64,000 bases of DNA from Pochonia chlamydosporia 170 (taxonomy: Eukaryota; Ascomycota; Sordariomycetes; Hypocreales; Clavicipitaceae), in NCBI RefSeq assembly GCF_001653235.2, contig NW_019154049.1:186001-250000 (forward strand), written 5' to 3'. Each line of letters opens with the position of its first letter. Positions within the stretch are counted from its first letter, which is position 1. The translations under genes were made by a program, and so were the position numbers. Shown piece by piece: positions 20,309-29,422 of this stretch. The notes below the pieces were generated by a model, which saw nothing but the letters and a program-made list of their open reading frames with translations, was not told the DNA's origin and did no database searches.

Positions 20309-21231
20309 ATGTCGACCGAATACATTCAAGTACGGCAGGATGATGAATATATCAACGGAGTTGCTCTTACCTGCCCACCACCAGCTGTCCAGAGGCGGAG
20401 CAGGGTTATGACAGTGCTACCATGGTCGCTGGTTGCTCTAGCTTTGGCGTTCTACACGCTAATTATCTTCTCAAAAGTCTTTTCAAAAACTTGCTGGCTA
20501 TCTTCTGGTGGTAAGTGTAAATAATGCCAGGACTTCAAGTTTGGTAACTAATTATCTAGAAAATCCTCTTAACGCGCCTATCCAGTGGGAAGAGCGTAAG
20601 TGACCACAAGATTTCATACCACATCAAGTCATACAAGCAGCCCTTACAGTTATGGCTTAGGAACCTATTTAACAAATATCAAAACCGGCGTGTTTGACCC
20701 ATATTCTACGGCGAATCCAAACGTTGAAGAAGCTTGGAAAGCACTTATCGACACACATATTACCACGATAACAGAAGAAGAGAAGCAAAACCTCCCGGGT
20801 CACAGGAACACTGCCAGAGCATACGGCAACGAGCCCGGTTATGCCGTTTTGATTGAAGTCTTCCACCAGCTACACTGTCTGGTAGGTGCCCGATCTAATC
20901 GTAATGTTATGTGAGAAGATAACTTGCACTAACTTACTGCTATAACAAACAGAACGCTATACGAAAGAGTTATTACAGTGGAAATAAAACTGACGATAAT
21001 CGTGGTTTTAGCGAACCAGGGGGGCACTCAGACCATTGCTTTAGCTATTTGCTGCAAACCCTCCTTTGCCATGCAGATGTCGGCGTTATGACCACGATGT
21101 GGAATACTCGAGCGCATGTTTTTATGGCCGACTTCAACGTGACCAAGCAGTGCCGCAACTACGACTTGATCAAATCCTGGGCTCAGACTCGAAAGGCCAA
21201 GTTTAGTCCACCACCTAGAGTATCCATGTAA
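20309..21231 (+). CDS. UstYa-family (DUF3328) oxidase, copy 2, 245 aa
   Basis: Four exons; introns 20511-20559, 20596-20660 and 20882-20952; phases close to 246 codons. A cytoplasmic N-terminus, one transmembrane helix (about 35-55), then a lumenal catalytic domain. HxxHC motifs: HQLHC (148-152) and HSDHC (178-182), the latter followed by FSYLLQTLLCHADV and a DFNVTKQCRNYDLIKSW tail. Between the motifs is NAIRKSYYSGN. The 36-nt second exon and the acceptor at 20660 were chosen because earlier AG dinucleotides leave the frame; this is the weakest junction. The start at 20309 is a true ATG. The gene ends 557 bp before the stop of the minus-strand precursor candidate, so the two converge. Confidence 0.88.
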
Positions 21232-21787
21232 TGCAGTACGGTGTATAGAGAACTATCGACGCGAGGCGCATATATAGACTTACGACATAATATAGCTACT
21301 TTAAAAATAGAGAAATAGCACTTATCATATGAGGATAAAGTAGCATTTTAAATTAAATTACATAAGACGTTAACTTGTATTAAGGTATTTACCTCGGTAT
21401 TAAGTAAGAAACGTTAGCATAAGTACTATATTTCTGCTATTTTTGAAACTGTAAATTCACAAGCTAGCTGCATGTTGTGTTAAATCTAGTCGATTTAGTT
21501 TAGCCTACAGACGTACCAACTGTAAGGTTTATTAGACACTAAATAAAGTAAAACTAATAAAAATATACTGTATAATTGCATCTACGTAAATGCATGCTAT
21601 GGGTTGTAGAACTCTAGGACAATATTTGCATGATATAATTTACGACAGATACAAGCTAGCTAAGATAGATCTCTGTGATGTCTAATAACTTTCCCACTTT
21701 AGTAAAGTCCCGACGTATAGTTTAAAGATCGAGCCTAGAAGATATAAGTAATGTAATGATAAAGCAGAGATGGACTGTCTTACAGCT
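21232..21787. other. AT-rich 3' spacer between UstYa copy 2 and the precursor
   Basis: 556 bases, very TA-rich. Holds the 3' ends of two convergent genes, including an intron-like segment at 21735-21783 on the minus strand (donor GTAAGA, acceptor TTCTAG, 49 nt) that begins 4 nt after the precursor stop codon. No further gene seen. Confidence 0.5.
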
Positions 21788-21904
21788 CTAGCAGCTAGTA
21801 TCATAGTAATTGTCTTGGTCGCGCTTGGCGCAGATGCCGGGCAAGGGAGCGGCTAAGGCTCCTAGAGCGAGAACGACAATAGCGACAATCTCAGCAGCAA
21901 GCAT
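21788..21904 (-). CDS. Candidate RiPP precursor peptide, 38 aa, single C-terminal core
   Basis: A 38-codon gene, ATG at 21902-21904 and TAG at 21788-21790. Residues 1-19 form a hydrophobic secretion signal ending in LGALAA, with the expected small residues before a likely cleavage near residue 18-19. A short spacer (APLPGICA) leads to Lys27-Arg28, a Kex2-type site. The C-terminus after it is DQDNYYDTSC. Signal peptide, dibasic site and a short Tyr-containing core are the layout of fungal dikaritin-type RiPP precursors, whose cores are oxidised by UstYa proteins; three UstYa genes lie within 3 kb. Known precursors usually carry several core repeats; this one has one. Codon use is GC-richer than the AT-rich DNA around it, which supports coding. 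Translation, processing and product are unproven. Confidence 0.72.
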   Translation of the reverse strand: MLAAEIVAIVVLALGALAAPLPGICAKRDQDNYYDTSC

Positions 21905-23191
21905 GTTGGAAAAAAGCGTAATAGAGTTTATAAAGTCTAGACTTCGAGTACCAAAAAGCAAAGACGTGAAAAGGTAAAGACGTGTAAGATTAGGGGGAAA
22001 GATTTAGCAACTTAAGCTAGAGGTAACAACGCTTATTTATTCTGGCGGCCAGCCAAGAGCCTATCTACTTGGAATACTCTAGAACGTCAGTTAAGAGTAA
22101 TGTGAGGGGGTGAAGCAACTTGGGAGCCCTGCAAACAGAGTATCACGCGATCATCTTAAGGTACTTTATGGTACTTACAGTTCTAACACATGTCAACTAT
22201 GTTGCAGTAGAAGGGAGACGATTTGTAATAACACCTATATTTTAAATTAATAAATTAAAGGAGATGTGACTTATCACGTTTCTAAAACGGAAATATTACA
22301 CTAATGCCTAGCAGTGTGTGTATTGTGTTTTTTTTTCTCCCTTGCAGTCTATTATCTGTACTTGTTTAATAACTTTACCTTATTCCTATCTAATATATAT
22401 ATCACGTTTTACTATCGTAGAATATATAACTAACTAATATATATTCGCTTCTTAATAATAGTTAGCAAGGTTGTTAGACAGATAACGGTTAATACACTAT
22501 TCTTCTTAGATAAAACTATAAATAGTTAGAAGAAAGTAGCTTTGCGAATTCTAGCAGAAAATTTTAACAATATAATGCAATAGCCACCAAACCTATTGTT
22601 TTCCCTCATAAGGTGACGCAAACTGAGACAGTAGGCCCACAGGTGGTACTATGTAGGCAATATACCAAAAGGTTAGTGGTGAAGAAATAGAAAAGCATAA
22701 TCTCGGATACTCCAAACAGGCCTGTGGCATGCGCTCGCACTGATAACTCAGAAACTGTTTATGGAGCCCAGCTAATCCTAACCTGCTCTCACACGATAGC
22801 GGGCACATATAGCATGATTTGATGATAACTGAAGGTTACTACCGAAGTCCTTGATTCCTTACAAATGAGACCAACGGTGAGGACGCGCCTTTTCTGAGCT
22901 CGGGCTCCCTTCCCATGAGCTAGGGAGTGCTGCATCAATTATCCGAGCTCAACCTCGCGGCTCCCCTGCTCAGTCATGCCTGTGTGCAACACATGCAATT
23001 CAGCCGCCAACGGGGCAGCCAAAACAATACGGCGTGTCCAATGCATTGAGAAAATGGGAATAGTCTTCAGAACGTACCACTGGCACGGTTGATTGTAGTG
23101 TCTGTTTGTACCCAAACAAGCGGCTATATTTCCCGTATTTTAGGGTTCTACATGTTTATTATGCACCTGTTAACAGGTGGAAGACACTATC
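21905..23191. other. AT-rich spacer with precursor promoter and UstYa copy 3 promoter
   Basis: 1.3 kb. The left part (to about 22580) is extremely TA-rich and looks RIP-like. It includes TTTATAAA at 21927-21934 and CTTAAGCT at 22011-22018 upstream of the precursor. The right part returns to ordinary composition and ends with the palindrome at 23164-23179. A 72-codon minus frame at 22593-22808 has no recognised motif. Confidence 0.5.
23164..23179. promoter_or_regulatory. 16-bp perfect palindrome CACCTGTTAACAGGTG
   Basis: Two inverted E-box-like hexamers (CACCTG/CAGGTG) around TTAA, 12 bp before the ATG of UstYa copy 3. This may lie in the promoter or 5' UTR; it could be a dimer-binding site or an mRNA hairpin. 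Function inferred only. Confidence 0.45.
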
Positions 23192-24179
23192 ATGACTGAC
23201 AAAGACAGTTACAGCTCTAGTTTATCCAGAGACGCAAGCGACGATAATAGTCAAGCTTGCTCAGAAGAATTGCCATTTATCCCGCTAGACTCACGGCCGC
23301 AACGCAAAGAAAGAAACTATATTCTTGTGCTATGTCTACTTGAGCTAATACAACTTGTTGTTTTTGGGCTGGCCTTTGGATTACGGAAGCCAACGGAAGG
23401 ATGCCACAAACAATGGCCAGATGTGAACGGCTGTAAGTGACTCTCTTATTCCAAACACTAGGAGAAAGACACTTGTTTATTAAATTTGTTTGCAAACTAA
23501 TCCTTCGCGACAGATTCTTCTTTATCCGCGTATAACAAGACGGTAACCTACAGCAACGATCTCCATCTAGTAGAGCCTTCCAATTTTGGCGACCACTTCT
23601 GGAATACGTTTATGCCGAGTAAGTACTCTACAGACGATAGCACAGAAGCCTTGCAAGCAGACTAAATTAGCTTCCAGATTCAGCTGTGGTCGCTATTGCG
23701 ACGGACGTGGTGAAATCCCAAGGCATTCCTGAGTCTGCCGTATCTCCCACCAATTCAAACGTGATGCTCTACCAGATCGACGGTTTCCACGAACTACACT
23801 GCTTGGTACGTAAATATACCAGATCGCCTTCCGACGAGTGTAGATCACGTCTGACAGAATACAGTGGCGCCTTCGTAGACTTCTTATTGGTACCGCCACG
23901 CGAACGGATCATACGCATACGTTGCACTGTCTTAATTACATCAGGCAGACACTAATGTGCAATCTTGATCTGACGCTGGGAAGCACCACCGACTATGAGA
24001 ACTATGGACTTCATGACAAGCGTGTCTGCCGAGACTACGAAGCAATTTTCGCGTGGACAGAACGTAACAGTTGGAAAGACTTTGAGCCGTATCAAGATAT
24101 GAAGACGGAGCACCACAAGGCGAAGTTGAAGTCACTTAACGCTACTGTAGATCCGGACTACAAATCCCCATATGTCTAA
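23192..24179 (+). CDS. UstYa-family (DUF3328) oxidase, copy 3, 262 aa
   Basis: Four exons; introns 23433-23513, 23619-23677 and 23806-23864; phases close to 263 codons. The first real ATG is 23192 (the frame extends 5 codons upstream without an ATG). A Ser/Asp-rich cytoplasmic tail is followed by one transmembrane helix (about 43-63). HxxHC motifs: HELHC (153-157) and HTLHC (176-180), then LNYIRQTLMC and KRVCRDYEAIFAWTERN. The spacing between the two motifs (18 residues) is shorter than in copies 1 and 2 (about 26-27), and its YSSLSAYN segment differs, so it is probably a distinct subfamily rather than a recent duplicate. A long charged C-terminal tail follows. Likely role: oxidation of the ribosomal peptide. 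Confidence 0.88.
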
Positions 24180-24847
24180 ATACATTGGGGACGTATTCAC
24201 TTTCATGTAACTAGCCTGGGAATCTCGATTATAATAGCATCTAGCAGCCGCGTCTCTTTCAATGTGAAAGTATCCTTGAGATGCACAATTATGGCTGACG
24301 TTCCAAAGGCGGTCCAGAAAACAAAGTAAAGAGACACAACTATTGAAGCTATGGAACCGACGTACATGGATCGGGTTGGGGTGTATCTAGCTCGCTATAC
24401 ACTGACCTCATACACTTCAGTAGAATTGCCAGTATAAATGTGAGGCAGGGGGAAGAGTTCCAACGTGCGGGTAGAAAAGCCTTTGCCGCCCCTACCCCTC
24501 TTGATGTCGGCTCTGGTTTGGCTGAGGTGCAGCTTGGTTTGCTTCTATCCCCAGAAATGCCCGTACACGCAGCAAATCTCTGGACTACCTACACCGCGCG
24601 CCTTGAGCCGCTTATATACACAGCGTGGGGTGAGTGATCTAAAGGCCTTCCTTTAGATGTAAGCTCCTTAGGGCTTTATAATCCTTTTTAGTGCTTTACT
24701 ATAGGCTACTGCGTGACATTTTGCAAGATCCAAAGGGAGCAGGTGAATGGGATAATAGTATATCGATTCAGGGGGATGAGCAACCGTCCAGTATGCTGCG
24801 AGGATTTATGGAGAATTGGTCTAAAGTGGCGAGACACCATACGTATT
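24180..24847. other. Spacer with a possible relic of a transcription-factor gene
   Basis: 668 bases between UstYa copy 3 and the convergent monooxygenase. The plus-strand frame at 24440-24637 lacks its own ATG and carries a short segment described separately. Nothing else seen. Confidence 0.45.
24440..24637 (+). pseudogene. Possible relic of a Zn2Cys6 regulator
   Basis: The frame reads LLLSPEMPVHAANLWTTY and then ARLEPLI. This resembles the P-S-P-E-x(n)-L-W-x-x-Y-x-x-x-x-x-P-L-x-K entry of the fungal_trans region in C6 regulators. No zinc cluster precedes it and the frame stops soon after. If real, it is a decayed cluster-specific regulator; the match is short and may be chance. Confidence 0.22.
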
Positions 24848-26412
24848 CTATTCTCGGTTAACAAGGTCTGGCTGTTCCCCCTCTTTCCAGTGATACTTGC
24901 TGGCTGGGTGATCTTGTCGGGGGATACTCTGTCCGGCCGTCCCGTACAAGTTCTCTCTATATGTCCCGCCATCCACGGCATAGTCTTCCCAAAACAGGCC
25001 ACGCTGGCGCAGAACGGGCAGAAGCAGTTCAATGATGTCGTTAAACGTCCCTGGAAGAATGGCGTATGCCAAATTAAATCCATCCACATCGGCTTCCCTA
25101 ACCCATCTCTCCATCTCGTCCGCAACTCGCTCAGCGGTGCCAACAACAGTGGCACCTAGCCCTCCAATTTTGATGTGATTTGCGACAGTATGTTTTGTCC
25201 ACTTGGGCACCTCTGGCGTGGATTTAGACCAGGCTTCAACCGCTGAGCGTATGGCATTGGACTCAACATGGCGCAGTTCTTCATCGTCTCCGTACTTGGC
25301 GAGATCGATGCCCGTCCAACCGCCAAAGAGGGCCAAAGCACCGTCTTCCGAGCCGTAGCTAAGGAACTCGCGGTACTTTGATTCGGCCGCCTCTTGAGTT
25401 TTACCGAGGATTGGGCAAAACAGCGTCAAGAATTTTATGGAGTTGGGGTCGCGATTGAACAGGGTCCGCGCCTGCGTGCGAATGTCGGCAATGTTCTTGG
25501 CAATTGTGGAAGGACTATGCCCGGCAACGAATATTGCCTCAGCATTTTTGGCAGCAAAAGCTTTGCCGGCGCTGGATGTTCCTGCTTGAAGAATCAAGGG
25601 AGTACGTTGAGGCGATGGTTGGCAGATATGTGGCCCTGGAACGTTGAAATATTTCCCCGTGTGATTGATCGTTCGAACGAGTGAGGGATCCGTATACGTC
25701 TGGGTTTTCGGATTCAGTTTCACCGCATCGTCTCTCCATGAAGCCTGCCTGTGCATTCATTAGTTGTTTGCGAAGGAGGTTCGCATTTGTGTGCTCACTT
25801 ACCATAGCTTGTAGGTCACGTCAACATACTCCTCCGCGATGGCATAGCGCTCATCATGAGGCGGTTGTTCTGTGAACCCCAGATTTCTGGCAGCAGAATC
25901 AAGATATCCGGTGACGATATTCCATCCCAAGCGACCGCCAGATAGGTGATCGACTGTGCTCAGCCGTCGAGCCAAGTGATACGGCTGCTCGTAGGTTGTT
26001 GCAACCGTGACTCCGAAGCCAATATTTTTGGTTGCCGCCGCCATGGCAGGGACAAGCGCAAGGGGTTCATTGACTGGCCACTGTGCTCCAGATACAACTG
26101 CCGGATCTGGGTTCTTTGGACCCTTGTAAACGTCATAGGATCCCTTGAAAGGTCCTGTTAGTGCGTATACCCATGCTGGGACACTATGGGAACACTCACC
26201 AATACGTCAGCTATGAAAATGCCATGGAACTTTCCCTCTTCAAGGAGCTTCGCAAGTTGCACCCAATGAGACACGTTATTGAAATTGTAAGATCGATCAT
26301 CGGGGTGCTGCCATAGTCCCGGAGACTGGTGGCCACTGCACGATTCGACAAATGCGTTTATGATGAGCTTCTTCTTGCCCGAAGATGACGCATCATTATT
26401 CAAAGTTACCAT
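24848..26412 (-). CDS. Luciferase-like FMN-dependent monooxygenase (NtaA/SnaA/DszA family), 484 aa
   Basis: Three exons; introns 26144-26199 and 25749-25802; phases close to 485 codons. Uses FMNH2 and oxygen to oxidise its substrate. Family marks in order: KKLIINAFVESCSGHQSPGL at the first strand, HWVQLAKLLEEGKFHGIFIADV, GAQWPVNEP.ALVPAMAAAT, GFGVTVATTYEQPYHLARR, STVDHLSGGRLGWNIVTGY, a GPHICQPSPQRTPLILQAGTSSAG segment, and DGFNLAYAILPGTF. This family in bacteria oxidises nitrilotriacetate, pristinamycin II and dibenzothiophene sulfone; many fungal members are uncharacterised. An ATG upstream at 26469 would add 19 residues. Convergent with UstYa copy 3, at the right edge of the block; a tailoring role is possible but unproven. 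Confidence 0.9.
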
Positions 26413-27118
26413 ACTTCCTATTGATGTTGATTTCAAATAAAATCGCCCCTTATATTGTATGTGTGACAAAGATTGAAGCTTCCGGGTTCTTCAATGTAAC
26501 ATTGGCGTAAACCAAAATGCTCGTTTCTGAACGGGATTAACGAGATTTTGTCAATACCACGAACCTGAGTCAAACTGAGAACACTCAGATTGACATTCAA
26601 CACAATTTACTTAAATAGCAAGTGCCTGTTGCCTTTAGTGATAGATTGCTTGACTTCACCATGTGTGGCCGAACCGATTGCGCAATCCATCGGAACCACC
26701 ACGCCATTACTACGGCGCTCACGCAATACCAACCCACCAGCAGTGAAGTCATAGTTTCAGTATCTGATTCTCATTGCCAATTGCACATATCCTTACCGCA
26801 TCTACGTTTAGGCTCTATAGGTCGGAGACTAAAGCACAGCAAACGAAAATATGTCGCAGCTCAAGAAGGCTCTAGTGTCGGCAATGGACTGCCGAATGCA
26901 ACATGCATCATCATGTGTTTCATGGTCGATATTGCGCAATTTGATCAAATATAATATGGCAATCTTTTGGTGTCACAGACACAAAACTGTTGACGACAGT
27001 GTCTACCATAAGTTTGTAGTTTATAAGACAGCCGGGCCACCGATAAAACAGTATTAGAGACCTTGGCTCGTTCCGGACAAAGCAAGATTCTCTTTGAATT
27101 GGTCCCATACCTCAAGTC
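26413..27118. other. Intergenic region, no supported gene
   Basis: 706 bases between a minus-strand start and a plus-strand start, so a divergent promoter. A 110-codon plus frame (26622-26954) without recognisable motif is probably chance. Confidence 0.55.
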
Positions 27119-29422
27119 ATGACACTGCTGAGAAGAAATGGCGCGGGTGATAGTGGTAGCATTGTCGAGCCGCCTCTGCCACAGGCAGCTGGATATGTGA
27201 TTGTTATTGTGATCGGTTTCTTGATCGCCCTTATCATGATGGGCACAACTCGTTTATTGAAAAAAACCGCAGGAGAAGACAACAACACAACAGAAATGTT
27301 TATGACGGCGAATCGAAGAGTTGGCACCGGATTGACAGCGTCTGCTGTCATCTCGTCTTGGTTATGGAGCACCGCCATGCTTGGAAGTTCGCTTGTGGGC
27401 TACAATTTTGGCGTAGCTGGGCCATTCTGGTTTGCCGCAGGGTACGTCTTGGCCCCCAAAACAGTATTTACAAATACGAAATTGCATCGTTTATTAATCA
27501 GATTATAGCTGCTCGCCAATGATTGTGTTCTTCTCCCTACTCGGCATAGCCTGCAAGCTGCGAGTACCAGAGGCTCACACATTGCTAGAAATCGTGAGAA
27601 TCAGATATGGTACACAGGGACATATAGTTTGGATTGTACTTTGCCTAATTAACAACATCATTGCTGTGGCAAACATGCTGCTGGGTGCCAGCGCCGCCAT
27701 TTCCGCCCTGTGAGTAGTGAACAATCCAATCTTTGCCATCCCCGAACCTCAGTGTTTTAACAGTAAATTCGGTAATTTAGTACTGGCATGCATATTATTG
27801 CTGCGACGTTTCTATTACCCGTCGGAGTCGTTTTGTACACCTTTGTTGGAGGGATTAAAGCGACATTTTTGACTGACTACTTTCACACCTTCGTCATCAC
27901 AATCATTGTCTGCTTCTTTACCGTCAAGGTTTTCCTTGTTCCTGAACTTGGCTCCCCCCAAGATCTGTTTGATGTGATAGCCACAGTGGGCCGAGACCAT
28001 CCCATTGATGGGAATCGAGACGGGTCATATCTCACTATGACCAGCAAAGGGGTGAGTTGCCTCGCAAAAGCCACCGTCATGTTATGTGTCTGGATTCAAG
28101 GGTCCCACGGACTAATATGCTCCGTTAGGCGATTCTTTTTGGCATAATTCACATATTGTCAAACTTTGGACTGGTTGTCATGGATACAGGCTTTTTCGCC
28201 AAAGCATTTAGCGCCGCACCACATGCCGTCGTGCCTGGTTACATCGTGGGAGGAATCGCATATTTTGCCATCCCATGGTGTTTCGGGACCATCATGAGCT
28301 TTGCAGCCTTGGGTTTGGAAGACACAGAACGATTTCCCACCTTTCCACGACGTTTGTTACCAACTGAAGTCTCAAGCGGTCTTGTTTTGCCGTATGCGGC
28401 GGTTGCCATTGCGGGCAAAGGGGGAGCAGTTGCAGTCGTGCTAATTACCTTCATGGCGGTTACGTCGACAATCAGTGCCCAGGTAATCTCAGTTTCCTCC
28501 ATCATCAGCTTCGACATCTATCGACAGTACTTCAACAAAGCTGCCAAAGACGGGGATGCCATCCGGTGGAGTCACATCGGTGTCGTTGGCTTTGGCATTT
28601 TCTCGGCGGCATTCTCGACGGCGTTGCATTATGGTAAGGTGGATCTTAGCTGGACTCTCTACATGCTTGGTGTTTTGACATGCCCTGGGATCGTTCCAAC
28701 CGTGTTCACGATTCTATGGAAGCGTCAATCCAAGATAGCTGCAGTGAGTTCACCGTTGTTAGGAATGGCGACTGGCATTGGTGTCTGGCTCGGCTCAGCG
28801 TCGGCATTGTATGGAGAGATAAGCGTCGAGACAACAGGCCAGACACTGCCCTGCGTGTATGGAACAGTGGCCTCTGCCTTTAGTCCAGCGTTGTACTCCA
28901 TCGTTTTGACAAGCATAAAGCCCGATAATTTTGATTGGGCTGCATTTCGCAACGAGAAGCTGGCGTTTAATACAACAGCGCCTACAAGTGTTAGTGAGGA
29001 ATCAGAATCGGACAAGATTGAAAGCAGCAACAAGACGCATGACGAGCACGTCCAAAGCTATGCCACTGACAAGGCTAAGCTTAAGCGGTGGAGAACCATT
29101 GCATCAGTTTGGGCGATTGCAACCTTTGTTGGACATTGGGTTCTTTGGTGAGTCGCCCATCTTCTGGCAACATTCGGCTGGTTTCAGATTCCAGCAGAGG
29201 GTTATTTTTGTCACTGGCTAATTCGTTTGTGCTTCAAGGCCGTTGCCAATGTATGCTGCCAACTATGTTTTCAGCCAAACCTTCTTCGTGGCTTGGATAG
29301 TTGTTTCCATCATCTGGGCTTGGGGAACCATGCTGGTTGCTGGTTTCTACCCGATTGTCGACGGCTGGGGCCAGCTCACCCAGGTTTACGCTGCCCTTCG
29401 TCAGGGACATTTCAGGGGTTGA
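27119..29422 (+). CDS. Sodium/solute symporter, urea-transporter (DUR3)-like, 665 aa
   Basis: Five exons; introns 27442-27508, 27710-27780, 28052-28128 and 29148-29238; phases close to 666 codons. SSS-family permease with about 15 hydrophobic segments. DUR3-like marks: MFMTANRRVGTGLTASAVISSW after the first helix, VGYNFGVAGPFWFAAGCSP, LYTFVGGIKATFLTDYFHT, and a cytoplasmic acidic loop (about residues 560-600) before the last helices WPLPMYAANYVFSQTF. DUR3 proteins import urea, and polyamines in yeast; related fungal paralogs have other or unknown substrates. The length fits the family. It neighbours the monooxygenase divergently and could be outside the RiPP block. Confidence 0.9.

Noticed and set aside
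22593..22808. 72-codon minus frame with hydrophobic segments
   Set aside because: No recognisable motif; lies at the boundary of AT-rich DNA and lacks flanking exons.
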